A DNA stretch of 56,417 nt from an uncultured Prevotellaceae bacterium (GTDB lineage: Bacteria; Bacteroidota; Bacteroidia; Bacteroidales; Bacteroidaceae), in contig OMRP01000012.1 of the NCBI GenBank assembly GCA_900313615.1, positions 1 through 56,417 on the forward strand. The letters are read 5' to 3'. Position numbers and translations under genes: made by a program. Below the pieces are notes generated by a model. That model had not been told where the DNA came from, did not search any database, and was given only the letters and a program-made list of their open reading frames with translations. Below are positions 7,196 through 14,885 of the stretch, one piece after another; within the stretch, counting starts at the first letter, position 1, and each line of letters begins with the position of its first letter.

Positions 7196-8527
7196 ATGGC
7201 TTCATTAACAACGGCGATTGTCATCGTCTTTATCGTGGGCTATCTGTGCATAGCCTTGGAGAGTGTTACGAAAATCAACAAGGCGGCCATCGCCTTGCTG
7301 ATGTGTGTGGGCTGTTGGACGCTGCTCATGCTCGCCCCCGGCTCGTTCTATCCCGATGTGCCCGCCGACGGCGTGATGCATAAGATAGCCGAGGTGATAG
7401 AGCATCACTTGGGCGATGCGGCAGGCACCCTTTTCTTCCTCATGGGCGCCATGACCATCGTTGAGATAGTCGACTCCAACGGCGGTTTCAACTTCGTGCG
7501 CGACGTGATGAAGACACGCTCGAAACGCAAACTGATGTGGCGCATGGCATTCATGACCTTCTTCCTGTCGGCTATCCTCGACAACCTCACCACATCGATA
7601 GTGATGATTATGGTGCTCCGAAAACTGGTGCAGGAGCGCAAGGACCGTCTGATATATGCAGCGCTTGTCATCATCGCCGCCAACTCGGGTGGTGCTTTCT
7701 CACCCATCGGCGACGTCACCACCATCATGCTTTGGATAAAAGGGGTCATCACCACACAAGGTGTCATCACCGAGATATTCATCCCCTCACTCATCTCCAT
7801 GCTTGTGCCGGCATTCATCTTGCAATACCAACTCAAGGGTAAGTTCGACAAGTCGCAGAACCTTCCTGCCGCCGACGTGAGCCAGTTTACCAAGAAACAA
7901 CGTAACATCATCTTCTGGCTCGGTGTGGGTGGATTGGTGTTTGTGCCTATCTTCAAGACCCTCACCCACCTACCGCCGTTCATGGGCATCCTGCTCGTTC
8001 TCGGTGTACTGTGGACCGTGACGGAGATATTCCATCATAACACCGATGAGGACGATACCATGGCGAAGCGTGTGAGCGACTTGCTCTCGCGCATCGACCT
8101 CAGCACCATCATGTTCTTCCTCGGCATCCTCATGGCAGTGGCTGTGCTGCAGGAGATAGGTGTGCTTACTGCTTTGGGCCAAGGACTGAACTCCACTTTC
8201 TCAGGCAATTATTATGTCATCAACGGCATTATCGGTGTGCTCTCGAGCATCGTCGACAATGTGCCGCTCGTGGCAGGTTGCATGGGTATGTATCCCGTCG
8301 AGGCGTCGGGAGCGATGGCTGTCGATGGCATTTTCTGGCAACTGTTGGCCTACTGTGCCGGTGTGGGTGGCTCGATGCTCATCATCGGTTCCGCCGCTGG
8401 CGTGGTGGTCATGGGTCTGGAGAAAATCACCTTTGGATGGTACATGAAGAAGATTACTTGGATTGTCTTTGTGGGCTACATTGCGGGCATGTTGTCCTAT
8501 TGGGTGGTGGACTCTGTATTATATTAA
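7196..8527 (+). CDS. nhaD: Na+/H+ antiporter NhaD
   Basis: A 443-residue inner-membrane protein with about 12 hydrophobic segments. It is of the ion-transporter superfamily type with two similar halves. NhaD hallmarks are FFLSAILDNLTTSIVMIMVLRKL and AANSGGAFSPIGDVTTIMLW in the first half, then GVLSSIVDNVPLVAGCMGMYP and GVGGSMLIIGSAAGVVVMG in the second. The DNLTT and DNVPL segments carry conserved Asp residues. It exchanges cytoplasmic Na+ or Li+ for external protons. It has its own promoter (7126-7156) and a strong hairpin terminator (8553-8592), so it appears monocistronic. Confidence 0.94.
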   Translation: MASLTTAIVIVFIVGYLCIALESVTKINKAAIALLMCVGCWTLLMLAPGSFYPDVPADGVMHKIAEVIEHHLGDAAGTLFFLMGAMTIVEIVDSNGGFNFVRDVMKTRSKRKLMWRMAFMTFFLSAILDNLTTSIVMIMVLRKLVQERKDRLIYAALVIIAANSGGAFSPIGDVTTIMLWIKGVITTQGVITEIFIPSLISMLVPAFILQYQLKGKFDKSQNLPAADVSQFTKKQRNIIFWLGVGGLVFVPIFKTLTHLPPFMGILLVLGVLWTVTEIFHHNTDEDDTMAKRVSDLLSRIDLSTIMFFLGILMAVAVLQEIGVLTALGQGLNSTFSGNYYVINGIIGVLSSIVDNVPLVAGCMGMYPVEASGAMAVDGIFWQLLAYCAGVGGSMLIIGSAAGVVVMGLEKITFGWYMKKITWIVFVGYIAGMLSYWVVDSVLY

Positions 8528-8552
8528 ACATAGAAAGTATACGATTCTTATC

Positions 8553-8592
8553 AATCCATGAGGGTGGCCAACAGTGGCCACCCTCATGGATT
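8553..8592 (+). terminator. Perfect 18-bp hairpin after nhaD
   Basis: AATCCATGAGGGTGGCCA (8553-8570) pairs perfectly with 8575-8592 around the loop ACAG. It is 26 bases after the nhaD stop. There is no T-run; the sequence continues ATAAAAGG. It could also act as the end for the convergent GH97 gene. Confidence 0.8.
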
Positions 8593-8616
8593 ATAAAAGG
8601 ACTGTAAGGCAAATCT

Positions 8617-8656
8617 TAATTTTCAATATTCAATATTCAATATTCAATTTTCAACG
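8617..8656. repeat. Heptamer array (TCAATAT) that includes a stop codon
   Basis: Four or five TCAATAT/TCAATTT units in a 7-base period lie between the nhaD hairpin and the GH97 gene. The TGA stop of GH97 (TCA at 8651-8653 on the plus strand) is itself part of the last unit. Confidence 0.8.
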
Positions 8657-10660
8657 TATAATCGCAGTCCAGCCACCGCCCGGGGCAAGATGGATAGTGA
8701 GACGGTCGGCACTGGTGAGCGTTTGCTCACTGCGACGGTAGTCGGTGGCTTCCTTGGCTGCATTTGTGCCATCGGCGAAGATGACGGCTTGGTGCGAGCC
8801 GTTGCCAAGGAATGATAGGTCGATTTGCAAGTCACGCTCCGTCCAATCGGTCAGTGCGCCAACATACCAGGTGCTGCCCTTGCGTCGTGCCACCACGGCA
8901 TAACGGCCCAGTTCACCGTCGAGGGCCACCGTCTCATCGAATGTCGTTGGTATGGCGGCGATGAAGTTGGTGCATTCCTGTTCCTTCATGTATTTCGATG
9001 GACTGTCGGCCAACATCTGCAGGGGTGCTTCGTACATCACGTACATCGCCATTTGGTGGATGCGTGTGCCTTGGCTCATGGGATGGTCGTTGTTGCCGAA
9101 ATAACAGTCGCGTGTGGCGTTCGTCATTGCTCCCGGGGTATAGTCCATCGGACCGGCGAGCATACGCAGGTAGGGGGCGCTCACGTCATAGCGTGGGAAG
9201 TCATGCACAGGACCTGCTGACGTGCGTGGTTCCCATTTATTGTTTTCCAGTCCCTTCACCCCTTCGAAATTCATGATGTTGGGATAGGTGCGTTGTATGC
9301 CAAAGGGTTTCAGTCCATGCAGGTCGAGCAGCAGGTGGTGCTTGGCGGCGCACTCGGCGATGGCATAGGCACTGCGGATGACGGCTTGGTCGTCGCGGTC
9401 GAAGAAGTCCACCTTGAAACCTTTGATGCCCATCTGTGCATAGTGGGCGAAGGTGCGGTCCATGTCCTTGATGCAACAGCGCCAACTCGACCAGAGGATG
9501 ATACCCACGCCCTTTGCATTGGCGTGACGGATGAGTTCGGGCAGGTCAATGTCGGTACTCAGGTTTTCCATCAACGACTCCTTGCCACTCCATCCCTCGT
9601 CGATGATGATATATTCGAGGTGGTTCTTGGCGGCAAAGTCGATATAGTACTTATACGTGGCGGTGTTCATTCCCGTCTTGAAGTCCACACCCGTCAGGTT
9701 GAGGTTGTTCCACCAGTCCCATGCCACCTTGCCGGGACGAATCCATGAGGTGTCCGACAAGGAACACGGTCGCGCCAGCCGCTGTGCCATGTCGCAATTG
9801 AGCAGGTCGGCGTCGCGCTTGGTCACCACGACAGCACGCCATGGCAATGCCATCTCGCCCTTTCCTCGGAGTTCTGCGATGTAATTGGCGCGCCGAGTGG
9901 GTTCCAGATTCAGTTGGTCGAAACCGCCAATCTTCTCTTCCAACACATAAGGGGCGAAATCGGCCACAAGACAGTTTCCCTGACCTTTGAGGAGCATCAT
10001 GCCAGGATAGTTCTCCACGCCGGCATCCATCACCACCACCTTCTTCCCGTCGGGCAGACAGACGGCCAGTGGCGTGATGGCCAACGAGTCGGCATACATC
10101 TTCGACAGTGGCACCTCGTCGTACAGCGACTCAAACGAATAACTGTAGCGTTCGCCGCCACGGTTGTCGTTCACGTAGGGAATGAAGGCGGGGTAATCGC
10201 CGGTAAAACGGAATTCTGCCTTTTCGCTATTCACGGTGACGTCGCCTTTTTTGTTCAAGATGATGCGGTAGGCGGCTCCGTCGTCGTAGGCACGGAACTC
10301 CACACGGTAGTCTTTGGCGTAAACCACCATCTCGCCGTAGTTGTCTTCCACGCGAGCCTTTTTGTAGAATGGTGTGGCGAAAGAGTTGCTTATCTGTCGT
10401 ACCGCCACCTTGGGTTGCGGCATGTTGCTACCGATGGTTGTTAGCGGCTTGCCTTTGGGGGTGGACCACTGAAGACCAATGGCCGACTCCTCCATCACCA
10501 ATGAACCGAAGGCGGCAATGCTCCAGCGCAGTTGCCCGTCGCTCTTCACAATTACCGACAGTTGGCCGTCAGGCGACTCCACATGATAGGTCTGTGCAGC
10601 GGCATTTATGCAGAATGCACCACAGCACAAAAACAAAATAGATAATATCGCTTTGTTCAT
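8651..10660 (-). CDS. Glycoside hydrolase family 97 (probable retaining alpha-galactosidase type)
   Basis: A secreted enzyme of 669 residues starting at the ATG before NKAILSILFLCCGAFC; cleavage is likely after NAAAQ. A longer frame to 10723 runs through repeat DNA and is not used. GH97 features are the N-terminal beta-sandwich (YHVESPDGQLSVIV), WIRPGKVAWDWWNN before the (beta/alpha)8 barrel, IIIDEGWSG, and GFKVDFFDRDDQ with Asp418. In the family, SusB-like members are inverting and lack an Asp here, while BT1871-like alpha-galactosidases are retaining and use this Asp as nucleophile. I therefore infer the retaining group; the substrate needs assay. No Sus-type transporter adjoins it. Its stop codon lies inside a TCAATAT heptamer array. 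Confidence 0.9.
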   Translation of the reverse strand: MNKAILSILFLCCGAFCINAAAQTYHVESPDGQLSVIVKSDGQLRWSIAAFGSLVMEESAIGLQWSTPKGKPLTTIGSNMPQPKVAVRQISNSFATPFYKKARVEDNYGEMVVYAKDYRVEFRAYDDGAAYRIILNKKGDVTVNSEKAEFRFTGDYPAFIPYVNDNRGGERYSYSFESLYDEVPLSKMYADSLAITPLAVCLPDGKKVVVMDAGVENYPGMMLLKGQGNCLVADFAPYVLEEKIGGFDQLNLEPTRRANYIAELRGKGEMALPWRAVVVTKRDADLLNCDMAQRLARPCSLSDTSWIRPGKVAWDWWNNLNLTGVDFKTGMNTATYKYYIDFAAKNHLEYIIIDEGWSGKESLMENLSTDIDLPELIRHANAKGVGIILWSSWRCCIKDMDRTFAHYAQMGIKGFKVDFFDRDDQAVIRSAYAIAECAAKHHLLLDLHGLKPFGIQRTYPNIMNFEGVKGLENNKWEPRTSAGPVHDFPRYDVSAPYLRMLAGPMDYTPGAMTNATRDCYFGNNDHPMSQGTRIHQMAMYVMYEAPLQMLADSPSKYMKEQECTNFIAAIPTTFDETVALDGELGRYAVVARRKGSTWYVGALTDWTERDLQIDLSFLGNGSHQAVIFADGTNAAKEATDYRRSEQTLTSADRLTIHLAPGGGWTAIIR

Positions 10661-10680
10661 GAATATATAATATGATTTCT

Positions 10681-11266
10681 TTTTATCCCGAATTATAAGA
10701 ATGAAAGAATAATACTTTTCCACATAATCTCATTCGGGTATTTCTTATTATTTGTAATTAGGACGGTTAGGGAAGAATTTATATTGAAGTCTTGACGTTC
10801 CAAAATTAAGGAGTAAGCCTAAACGATGATTACCTACATGGATATAATTGATTATTTGTGATTCAAACTCTCCTGTTATTTCACTGAAAGCTTTTAATTC
10901 GACACCGATTTTGTCATAGCACAAAAAATCGTAATAATAATCATGTTCCAAAACAACACAATGAAAAACCATTGAAATATGCTTTTCTCTTTCATAAGGA
11001 ATGTTATTTTCCTTGAGAAGGACTTCAAATGCGTCTTGATAGACCTTTTCCTTAAATCCACACCCCAATTCGTTGTGTAATTGTATAGCTAGCCCCAAAA
11101 GTTTTTTGGATTCTTCTTTATAGATGTATTCCAAGTTCGTTCGTTTTTCTTTACAACCTTGAGATGATTATACCATGAAAAATAATAGTTGGGTTTTCTT
11201 TTTTATCCCGAATTATAAGAATTATTGAATACTTTTATTCTTTCATTCTTATATTCGGGATAATAA
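10681..11266. mobile_element. Repeat-bounded segment carrying a GxxExxY gene
   Basis: The 22-base word starting TTTTATCCCGAATTATAAGA occurs identically at 10681-10702 and 11201-11222, on either side of the GxxExxY gene. A third, inverted copy with a one-base indel lies at 11245-11263, making 11201-11263 a large palindrome, and the first copy has a decayed partner (CATTCGGGTA, 10731-10740). The right end stops 3 bases short of the trxB stop codon. The arrangement mirrors the four-helix cassette at 4569-5105 with unrelated arm sequence. Movement as a unit is inferred. Confidence 0.5.
10748..11134 (-). CDS. GxxExxY protein (PDDEXK_3-like)
   Basis: A 128-residue protein with the family signature GFKEKVY (GxxExxY) near residues 27-33, preceded by LAIQLHNELGCG. 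It then has EREKHISMVFH, DYYYDFLCYDKIGVELKA and a C-terminal NHRLGLLLNFGTSRLQYKF. The family (TIGR04256, PF13366) is abundant and multicopy in some Bacteroidetes and has been linked to a PD-(D/E)xK nuclease fold. The D..VELKA stretch fits that. The role is unknown. The gene is an orphan between trxB and GH97, on the same strand, and is flanked by copies of a 22-base repeat. Confidence 0.9.
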   Translation of the reverse strand: MEYIYKEESKKLLGLAIQLHNELGCGFKEKVYQDAFEVLLKENNIPYEREKHISMVFHCVVLEHDYYYDFLCYDKIGVELKAFSEITGEFESQIINYIHVGNHRLGLLLNFGTSRLQYKFFPNRPNYK

Positions 11267-12211
11267 TCAAAAAATACTCCTCAGATATTTGTCTGCTTCA
11301 ATGGCGGCTTTGCAGCCACTGGCGGCGGCGGTGATGGCTTGTCGGTAATGCGGGTCGGCCACGTCGCCGGCGGCAAATACGCCGGGAAGGGCAGTGCGCG
11401 GTGTGCCGTCGATGGTCTTGATGTAACCCGTCTCGTCGGTTTCCAACCAAGGCTTGAACACATCGCTGTTGGGCTTGTGGCCAATAGCCAGGAAGAAGCC
11501 GTCGATGGGTAGGTCGTAGCGCTCCTCGTCGGGCTCTCCCATGCGGACCACCACATGGGCACCCTCCACGCCGTACTCACCATAGAGCCCCACCGTATTG
11601 TGCTCGAACAGTATCTCAATGTTCTCCGTCTCCTGAACGCGCCGCTGCATCACTTCCGAGGCGCGGAGGAATGGCTTGCGTACAATCATGTATACTTTTT
11701 TGGCCAGTCCTGCCAGGTAGAGCGCCTCTTCGCAAGCGGTGTCTCCACCGCCTACCACGGCCACGGTACGTTTGCGATAGAAGAATCCGTCGCAGGTGGC
11801 GCATGCTGACACACCCTGACCATTGTATTTCTGCTCGTCGGCCAGTCCGAGATATTTCGCCGAGGCTCCAGTGGCGATGATGACCGTGTCGGCTTCTATC
11901 TCATGACCGCTGTCGGTGGTGAGTACGTAGGGCTGGGCCGAGAAATCGGCTTTCACTATCTCGCCGTCGCGGATGTCGGTGCCGAAACGTTCTGCCTGTT
12001 GCCTAAACTGCATCATCATCTCATTGCCATCAACTCCTTCTGGATAACCCGGGAAATTCTCCACTGTCGTGGTCTGTGTCAACTGTCCTCCTGTCTGCAA
12101 ACCGCAGTATTCCACGGGGCTGAGATTGGCGCGGGCGGCATAGATGGCGGCGGTATAACCTGCGGGGCCGCTGCCAATAATCAGGCAGCGTATGTGTTCT
12201 CTCTGTTCCAT
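11267..12211 (-). CDS. trxB: Thioredoxin-disulfide reductase
   Basis: A 314-residue FAD/NADPH flavoprotein. The N-terminal dinucleotide fold is CLIIGSGPAGYTAAIYAARA. The redox centre CATC lies at Cys137 and Cys140, followed directly by the NADPH-binding motif VAVVGGGDTACEEA. The C-terminal FAD motif is GVFAAGDVADPHYRQAITAAASG. It reduces thioredoxin in the cytosol; no thioredoxin gene is adjacent. The next upstream gene on the same strand is glutathione peroxidase, whose electron donor in bacteria is usually thioredoxin, so the two may form a peroxide-defence unit. They are separated by 174 bases containing an ACGAAAT palindrome. The stop codon is 3 bases from a repeat arm. Confidence 0.96.
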   Translation of the reverse strand: MEQREHIRCLIIGSGPAGYTAAIYAARANLSPVEYCGLQTGGQLTQTTTVENFPGYPEGVDGNEMMMQFRQQAERFGTDIRDGEIVKADFSAQPYVLTTDSGHEIEADTVIIATGASAKYLGLADEQKYNGQGVSACATCDGFFYRKRTVAVVGGGDTACEEALYLAGLAKKVYMIVRKPFLRASEVMQRRVQETENIEILFEHNTVGLYGEYGVEGAHVVVRMGEPDEERYDLPIDGFFLAIGHKPNSDVFKPWLETDETGYIKTIDGTPRTALPGVFAAGDVADPHYRQAITAAASGCKAAIEADKYLRSIF

Positions 12212-12257
12212 AAATGTGTTATTTTTGAATATAAATATGTGGTCTTAAAACAATAAA

Positions 12258-12290
12258 TACGAAATCCGAAATGGTGTTTCGTATTTCGTA
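12258..12290. repeat. Heptamer-based palindrome (ACGAAAT) upstream of trxB
   Basis: TACGAAATCCGAAAT (12258-12272) pairs imperfectly with the right half ending ATTTCGTA (12283-12290). Each half is two heptamers (ACGAAAT, CCGAAAT), so the hairpin belongs to the period-7 class. It lies between gpx and trxB and might act as terminator or processing site. Confidence 0.6.
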
Positions 12291-12385
12291 ATGGGAAAAA
12301 AGATGGCGAAAGGTGGACTTATTGCCGTTGGAGTTTGGAGAGGGAAGGAGGGGACGGCAGCCACCAATCGCCAAGGGGTGGGGTG

Positions 12386-12937
12386 TTATTTCAGCAATTC
12401 TACGATTTGTTTCTCAATGTCTTCTATCTTGGCCGTGGGCTCGAAACGTGCCACCACCAAACCAACCTTATTGATAAGGAATTTGGTGAAGTTCCACTTG
12501 ATGTCACTCTTCTCCTTGTAGTTGGGATCTTCCTTCGTGAGCATCTCGTCGAGGATATGGGCGATAGGATGATCCATGTCCCAACCGGCAAAGCCCTTTT
12601 GTTCCTTGAGGTATTTGAACAGGGGGTCGGCATCTTCGCCGTTCACCTTCACCTTCTTGAACCGTGGAAATTCGGTGCCGTAATTCAACTTGCAGAAACT
12701 ATGAATGGTCTCGTCGGTGCCCGGAGCCTGTTGTCCGAATTGGTTGCAGGGGAAATCGAGAATTTCGAAACCTTCGCTGTGGTGCTTTTCGTATAATTTT
12801 TCCAGTTCCTCGTATTGGGGAGTAAAACCACATTTCGTGGCGGTGTTCACTATCAATAATACTTCGTTGGCATACGACTTGAGCGGAACAAGGCCGCCCT
12901 TACGGTCTTTCACTGTGAAGTCAAATACGGTTTTCAT
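12386..12937 (-). CDS. Glutathione peroxidase family (thiol peroxidase)
   Basis: A 183-residue thioredoxin-fold peroxidase. The peroxidatic Cys36 is in NTATKCGFTPQYEELEKLY. The partner motifs LDFPCNQFGQQ and KNYGTEFPRFKKVKVNG-like region (KLNYGTEFPRFKK) and GFAGWDMD supply Gln, Asn and Trp of the catalytic tetrad. The enzyme uses Cys, not selenocysteine. Bacterial members usually take electrons from thioredoxin, and trxB lies next on the same strand. There is no signal peptide. A good Bacteroidetes promoter is at 12993-13023. Confidence 0.93.
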   Translation of the reverse strand: MKTVFDFTVKDRKGGLVPLKSYANEVLLIVNTATKCGFTPQYEELEKLYEKHHSEGFEILDFPCNQFGQQAPGTDETIHSFCKLNYGTEFPRFKKVKVNGEDADPLFKYLKEQKGFAGWDMDHPIAHILDEMLTKEDPNYKEKSDIKWNFTKFLINKVGLVVARFEPTAKIEDIEKQIVELLK

Positions 12938-12992
12938 TTCTTGCGGTAATCAAATAGGATGGCTAAATACGTTTGTTTTTTAAATGATAGTG

Positions 12993-13023
12993 CAAAGATA
13001 ACGATTTTTCCCAAACAATCAAA
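12993..13023 (-). promoter_or_regulatory. Promoter of the glutathione peroxidase gene
   Basis: Minus-strand TATCTTTG (CAAAGATA at 12993-13000), a 19-base spacer and TTTG (CAAA at 13020-13023). Confidence 0.75.
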
Positions 13024-13100
13024 TTTCGAGACCTTTTTTTTCTCAAAAATGATTTTTTCGCCAAGCCATTGTCTTTGCGAAATGCGCTATTTATCCCTTC

Positions 13101-13116
13101 TTAGGGTTTTCCCTAA
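13101..13116. promoter_or_regulatory. Palindromic operator candidate TTAGGG-N4-CCCTAA
   Basis: A perfect 6-4-6 palindrome, 19 bases upstream of the -33 box at 13136. The same type of site (TAGGGATTTCCCTA) lies 20 bases upstream of the -33 of the paralogous gene (14011-14024), and two more copies lie upstream of the envelope gene at 29368-30603. Confidence 0.6.
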
Positions 13117-13135
13117 TAAAGAATATGGAATTATC

Positions 13136-13167
13136 TTTGGTTGTTTTGTGGGATTTTATTACTTTTG
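13136..13167 (+). promoter_or_regulatory. Promoter of the first paralogous lipoprotein
   Basis: TTTG at 13136-13139, a 20-base spacer and TACTTTTG at 13160-13167, 26 bases before the ATG. Confidence 0.8.
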
Positions 13168-13193
13168 CAACAACTAAACCAACAAAAACGATT

Positions 13194-13832
13194 ATGAAAA
13201 AGTTAGTTACACTCCTGATGATGGCCACAATGGCCTTATTCACTTTCACCAGCTGTGAAGATGAGAATATTGCTTATACCCTTGAAGGAACATGGGAGGG
13301 CCAAGTGTTCGACTATTCCCAATGGGATGGACAAACGTATAATATCTCTTATTCGATGCTGGACTTCAGAATGGATCCTTTCGCCACACGTACCGGTAAT
13401 GGTTATTGGGTGGATATCTATAGCGGAGGAAATCGTCATCATGTGTCGTACCGTATCGATTGGAAAGTGAGAGATGGAATCATCTACATCAAATTCCGTG
13501 AGGATGGTACCACTTATCGTATCAGCGATTACCGCTTGTCCGATTATACTTTCCGTGGCACGATGTATGAGGCAGACTGGAATACAGGCAATTACAACGG
13601 AAATGCGCACGATTTCTCCATGCGTCATATCGATTCGCCCAACTGGGATTACTACTATAATGACTATGACTCCTTCTGGGGCTCCTATAGCGGCCATTAT
13701 AACGGTTACTACTGGAGCAACGAAGGAACCTTCGAAAGTGAGGATGGCTCGACTGTGGCACCTGCCAAGAGTTACAGTGATAGTGTCGTAAAAATGGCTC
13801 CCAAACGTCACCTTATTGAAGATAAGGAGTAA
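13194..13832 (+). CDS. Lipoprotein, lipocalin-like beta-barrel domain, paralogue of 14121-14750
   Basis: A 212-residue protein from the ATG at 13194 (MKKLVTLLMMATMALFTFTSC). The lipobox Cys20 predicts an outer-membrane or periplasmic lipoprotein. The body has LEGTWEGQV, SYRIDWKVRDGIIYIKF and SDYTFRGTMYEAD, which align with MRGQWEGTI, SWEIDWKSGDIYLYF and NKFYGSMYSK in the neighbouring gene, so the two are tandem paralogues. The pattern of short beta-strands with GxWxG near the start is lipocalin-like. A Tyr/Asp/Ser-rich loop (DYYYNDYDSFWGSYSGHYNG) follows near residue 160. Function unknown; the shared promoter palindrome suggests envelope-stress or surface control. Earlier in-frame starts to 13125 lie in the promoter. 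Confidence 0.8.
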   Translation: MKKLVTLLMMATMALFTFTSCEDENIAYTLEGTWEGQVFDYSQWDGQTYNISYSMLDFRMDPFATRTGNGYWVDIYSGGNRHHVSYRIDWKVRDGIIYIKFREDGTTYRISDYRLSDYTFRGTMYEADWNTGNYNGNAHDFSMRHIDSPNWDYYYNDYDSFWGSYSGHYNGYYWSNEGTFESEDGSTVAPAKSYSDSVVKMAPKRHLIEDKE

Positions 13833-13872
13833 GTAGTTAAGCCGAAAGGCCCATAAATACTGATGAACAATC

Positions 13873-13900
13873 GCCGGTGCGGATTCCGCACCGGCTTTTT
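13873..13900 (+). terminator. Rho-independent terminator
   Basis: GCCGGTGCGG (13873-13882) pairs perfectly with CCGCACCGGC (13886-13895), followed by TTTTT. Confidence 0.92.
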
Positions 13901-13913
13901 CAATCCCCATTTG

Positions 13914-14007
13914 TCTCCCCCCCCAACTCCAAAACTCCTAAACTCCTCAGACTAATGTCCCTTTCTCTTCCCTTCTCTTCCCTTTAACTCCTCTTCCCTT
14001 CCCGTTA
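13914..14007. repeat. Pyrimidine-rich short-period repeat block
   Basis: Between the terminator and the next promoter lie AACTCC-type units (7-8 base period, 13920-13950) and TCTTCCC-type units (13962-14005). This is a degenerate array of the same class as those at 51499-51541 and 27070-27193. Here it does not touch a stop codon. Confidence 0.6.
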
Positions 14008-14010
14008 AAA

Positions 14011-14024
14011 TAGGGATTTCCCTA
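14011..14024. promoter_or_regulatory. Palindromic operator candidate TAGGG-ATTT-CCCTA
   Basis: A perfect palindrome apart from its 4-base centre, 20 bases upstream of the -33 element of the second paralogue. Spacing and half-site match the copy at 13101-13116. Confidence 0.6.
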
Positions 14025-14044
14025 CCCCGAAATAGTAAAATCAT

Positions 14045-14076
14045 CTTGTGGGGTATATGATTATCCCATATCTTTG
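14045..14076 (+). promoter_or_regulatory. Promoter of the second paralogous lipoprotein
   Basis: TTG at 14045-14047, a 21-base spacer and TATCTTTG at 14069-14076, 44 bases before the ATG. Confidence 0.8.
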
Positions 14077-14120
14077 CACCAGAAATCAATCACAGATTAT
14101 TAACTAAAAACAATACGGAC

Positions 14121-14750
14121 ATGAAAAAGTTTGCTTCTTTCTTCACCATGGCTCTGCTCGCAGCCACAAGTCTCACCTTCGTGAGCTGCGATGACTACTA
14201 CTACGATGAGCCTTACTATTATTATGATGACTATGGCTGGGATGACCGGGGTGGTAACCGTTACGACAATGATTATTACTATCAGTTGGCACAGACCATG
14301 CGCGGACAGTGGGAAGGAACCATCCACACCAAGTATGTTGATGACGACAATCGAGTAGTGGAAGGCAATTACTACACCGACTTCCAGTTCGACCTCTACG
14401 ACAACAACTCCACCAAAGGTCGTGGAATGGAAACGGACTATGATGGCGATGAGTGCGTCTACAACGTGGCCTTCTCCTGGGAAATCGATTGGAAATCAGG
14501 CGACATCTACCTCTATTTCGATGACGATCGCGTGATGATTATCGATGACTACCACGTCGACCAGAACAAGTTCTACGGTAGCATGTACAGCAAGAACAAT
14601 GACGAAGAGGATGACTTTTCGCTAACACGCTACACTTTCGCCAACGAAAACAACACCTTCGAGGCTGAGGAAGGGGCTGCCGCGTCCACAGCCAAAGTAA
14701 AGAAGGAAGCCCCCAAGGGCATGATAACCGGCGGCGGCCACAAAAACTAA
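14121..14750 (+). CDS. Asp/Tyr-rich lipoprotein, paralogue of 13194-13832
   Basis: A 209-residue protein with signal MKKFASFFTMALLAATSLTFVSC and lipobox Cys23. Directly after the Cys comes an extremely acidic and aromatic tract (DDYYYDEPYYYYDDYGWDD, about residues 24-42). The domain with MRGQWEGTI, SWEIDWKSGDIYLYFDDD and DQNKFYGSMY follows, shared with the preceding gene. The acidic tyrosine tract might bind cations or act as a spacer from the membrane; this is speculation. The tail is Lys/Gly-rich. It has its own promoter, palindrome and terminator, so it is a separately transcribed duplicate. Confidence 0.8.
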   Translation: MKKFASFFTMALLAATSLTFVSCDDYYYDEPYYYYDDYGWDDRGGNRYDNDYYYQLAQTMRGQWEGTIHTKYVDDDNRVVEGNYYTDFQFDLYDNNSTKGRGMETDYDGDECVYNVAFSWEIDWKSGDIYLYFDDDRVMIIDDYHVDQNKFYGSMYSKNNDEEDDFSLTRYTFANENNTFEAEEGAAASTAKVKKEAPKGMITGGGHKN

Positions 14751-14768
14751 ACTCTATATATATCCCAC

Positions 14769-14805
14769 GACGGGCTGGCAAGAAATTGCCAGCCCGTCTG
14801 TTTTT
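14769..14805 (+). terminator. Rho-independent terminator
   Basis: GACGGGCTGGCAA (14769-14781) pairs perfectly with TTGCCAGCCCGTC (14786-14798), followed by TGTTTTTG. Confidence 0.92.
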
Positions 14806-14810
14806 GTCTA

Positions 14811-14885
14811 AGGAGCGGAGAGCAAGAGGTAAGGGGCAAGGGATATGCCTGTGTGGGTATTCCTTGCCCCTTGCTCCCTGTTCCT
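14811..14885. repeat. Nearly empty inverted-arm heptamer element abutting a stop codon
   Basis: The left arm (14811-14841, with GAGCAAGAGG and AGGGGCAAGG) and right arm (14862-14885, CCTTGCCCCTTGCTCC and on) are inverted copies of the CTTGCYC heptamer family, separated by about 20 bases (GATATGCCTGTGTGGGTATT). The inner sequence is the reverse complement of that in the element at 19873-19920 apart from a few changes. The right arm ends at the stop codon (14884-14886) of the next gene. Confidence 0.75.

Noticed and set aside
10661-10723. Longer GH97 start
   Set aside because: It runs through the repeat arm; the downstream Met begins a clear signal peptide.
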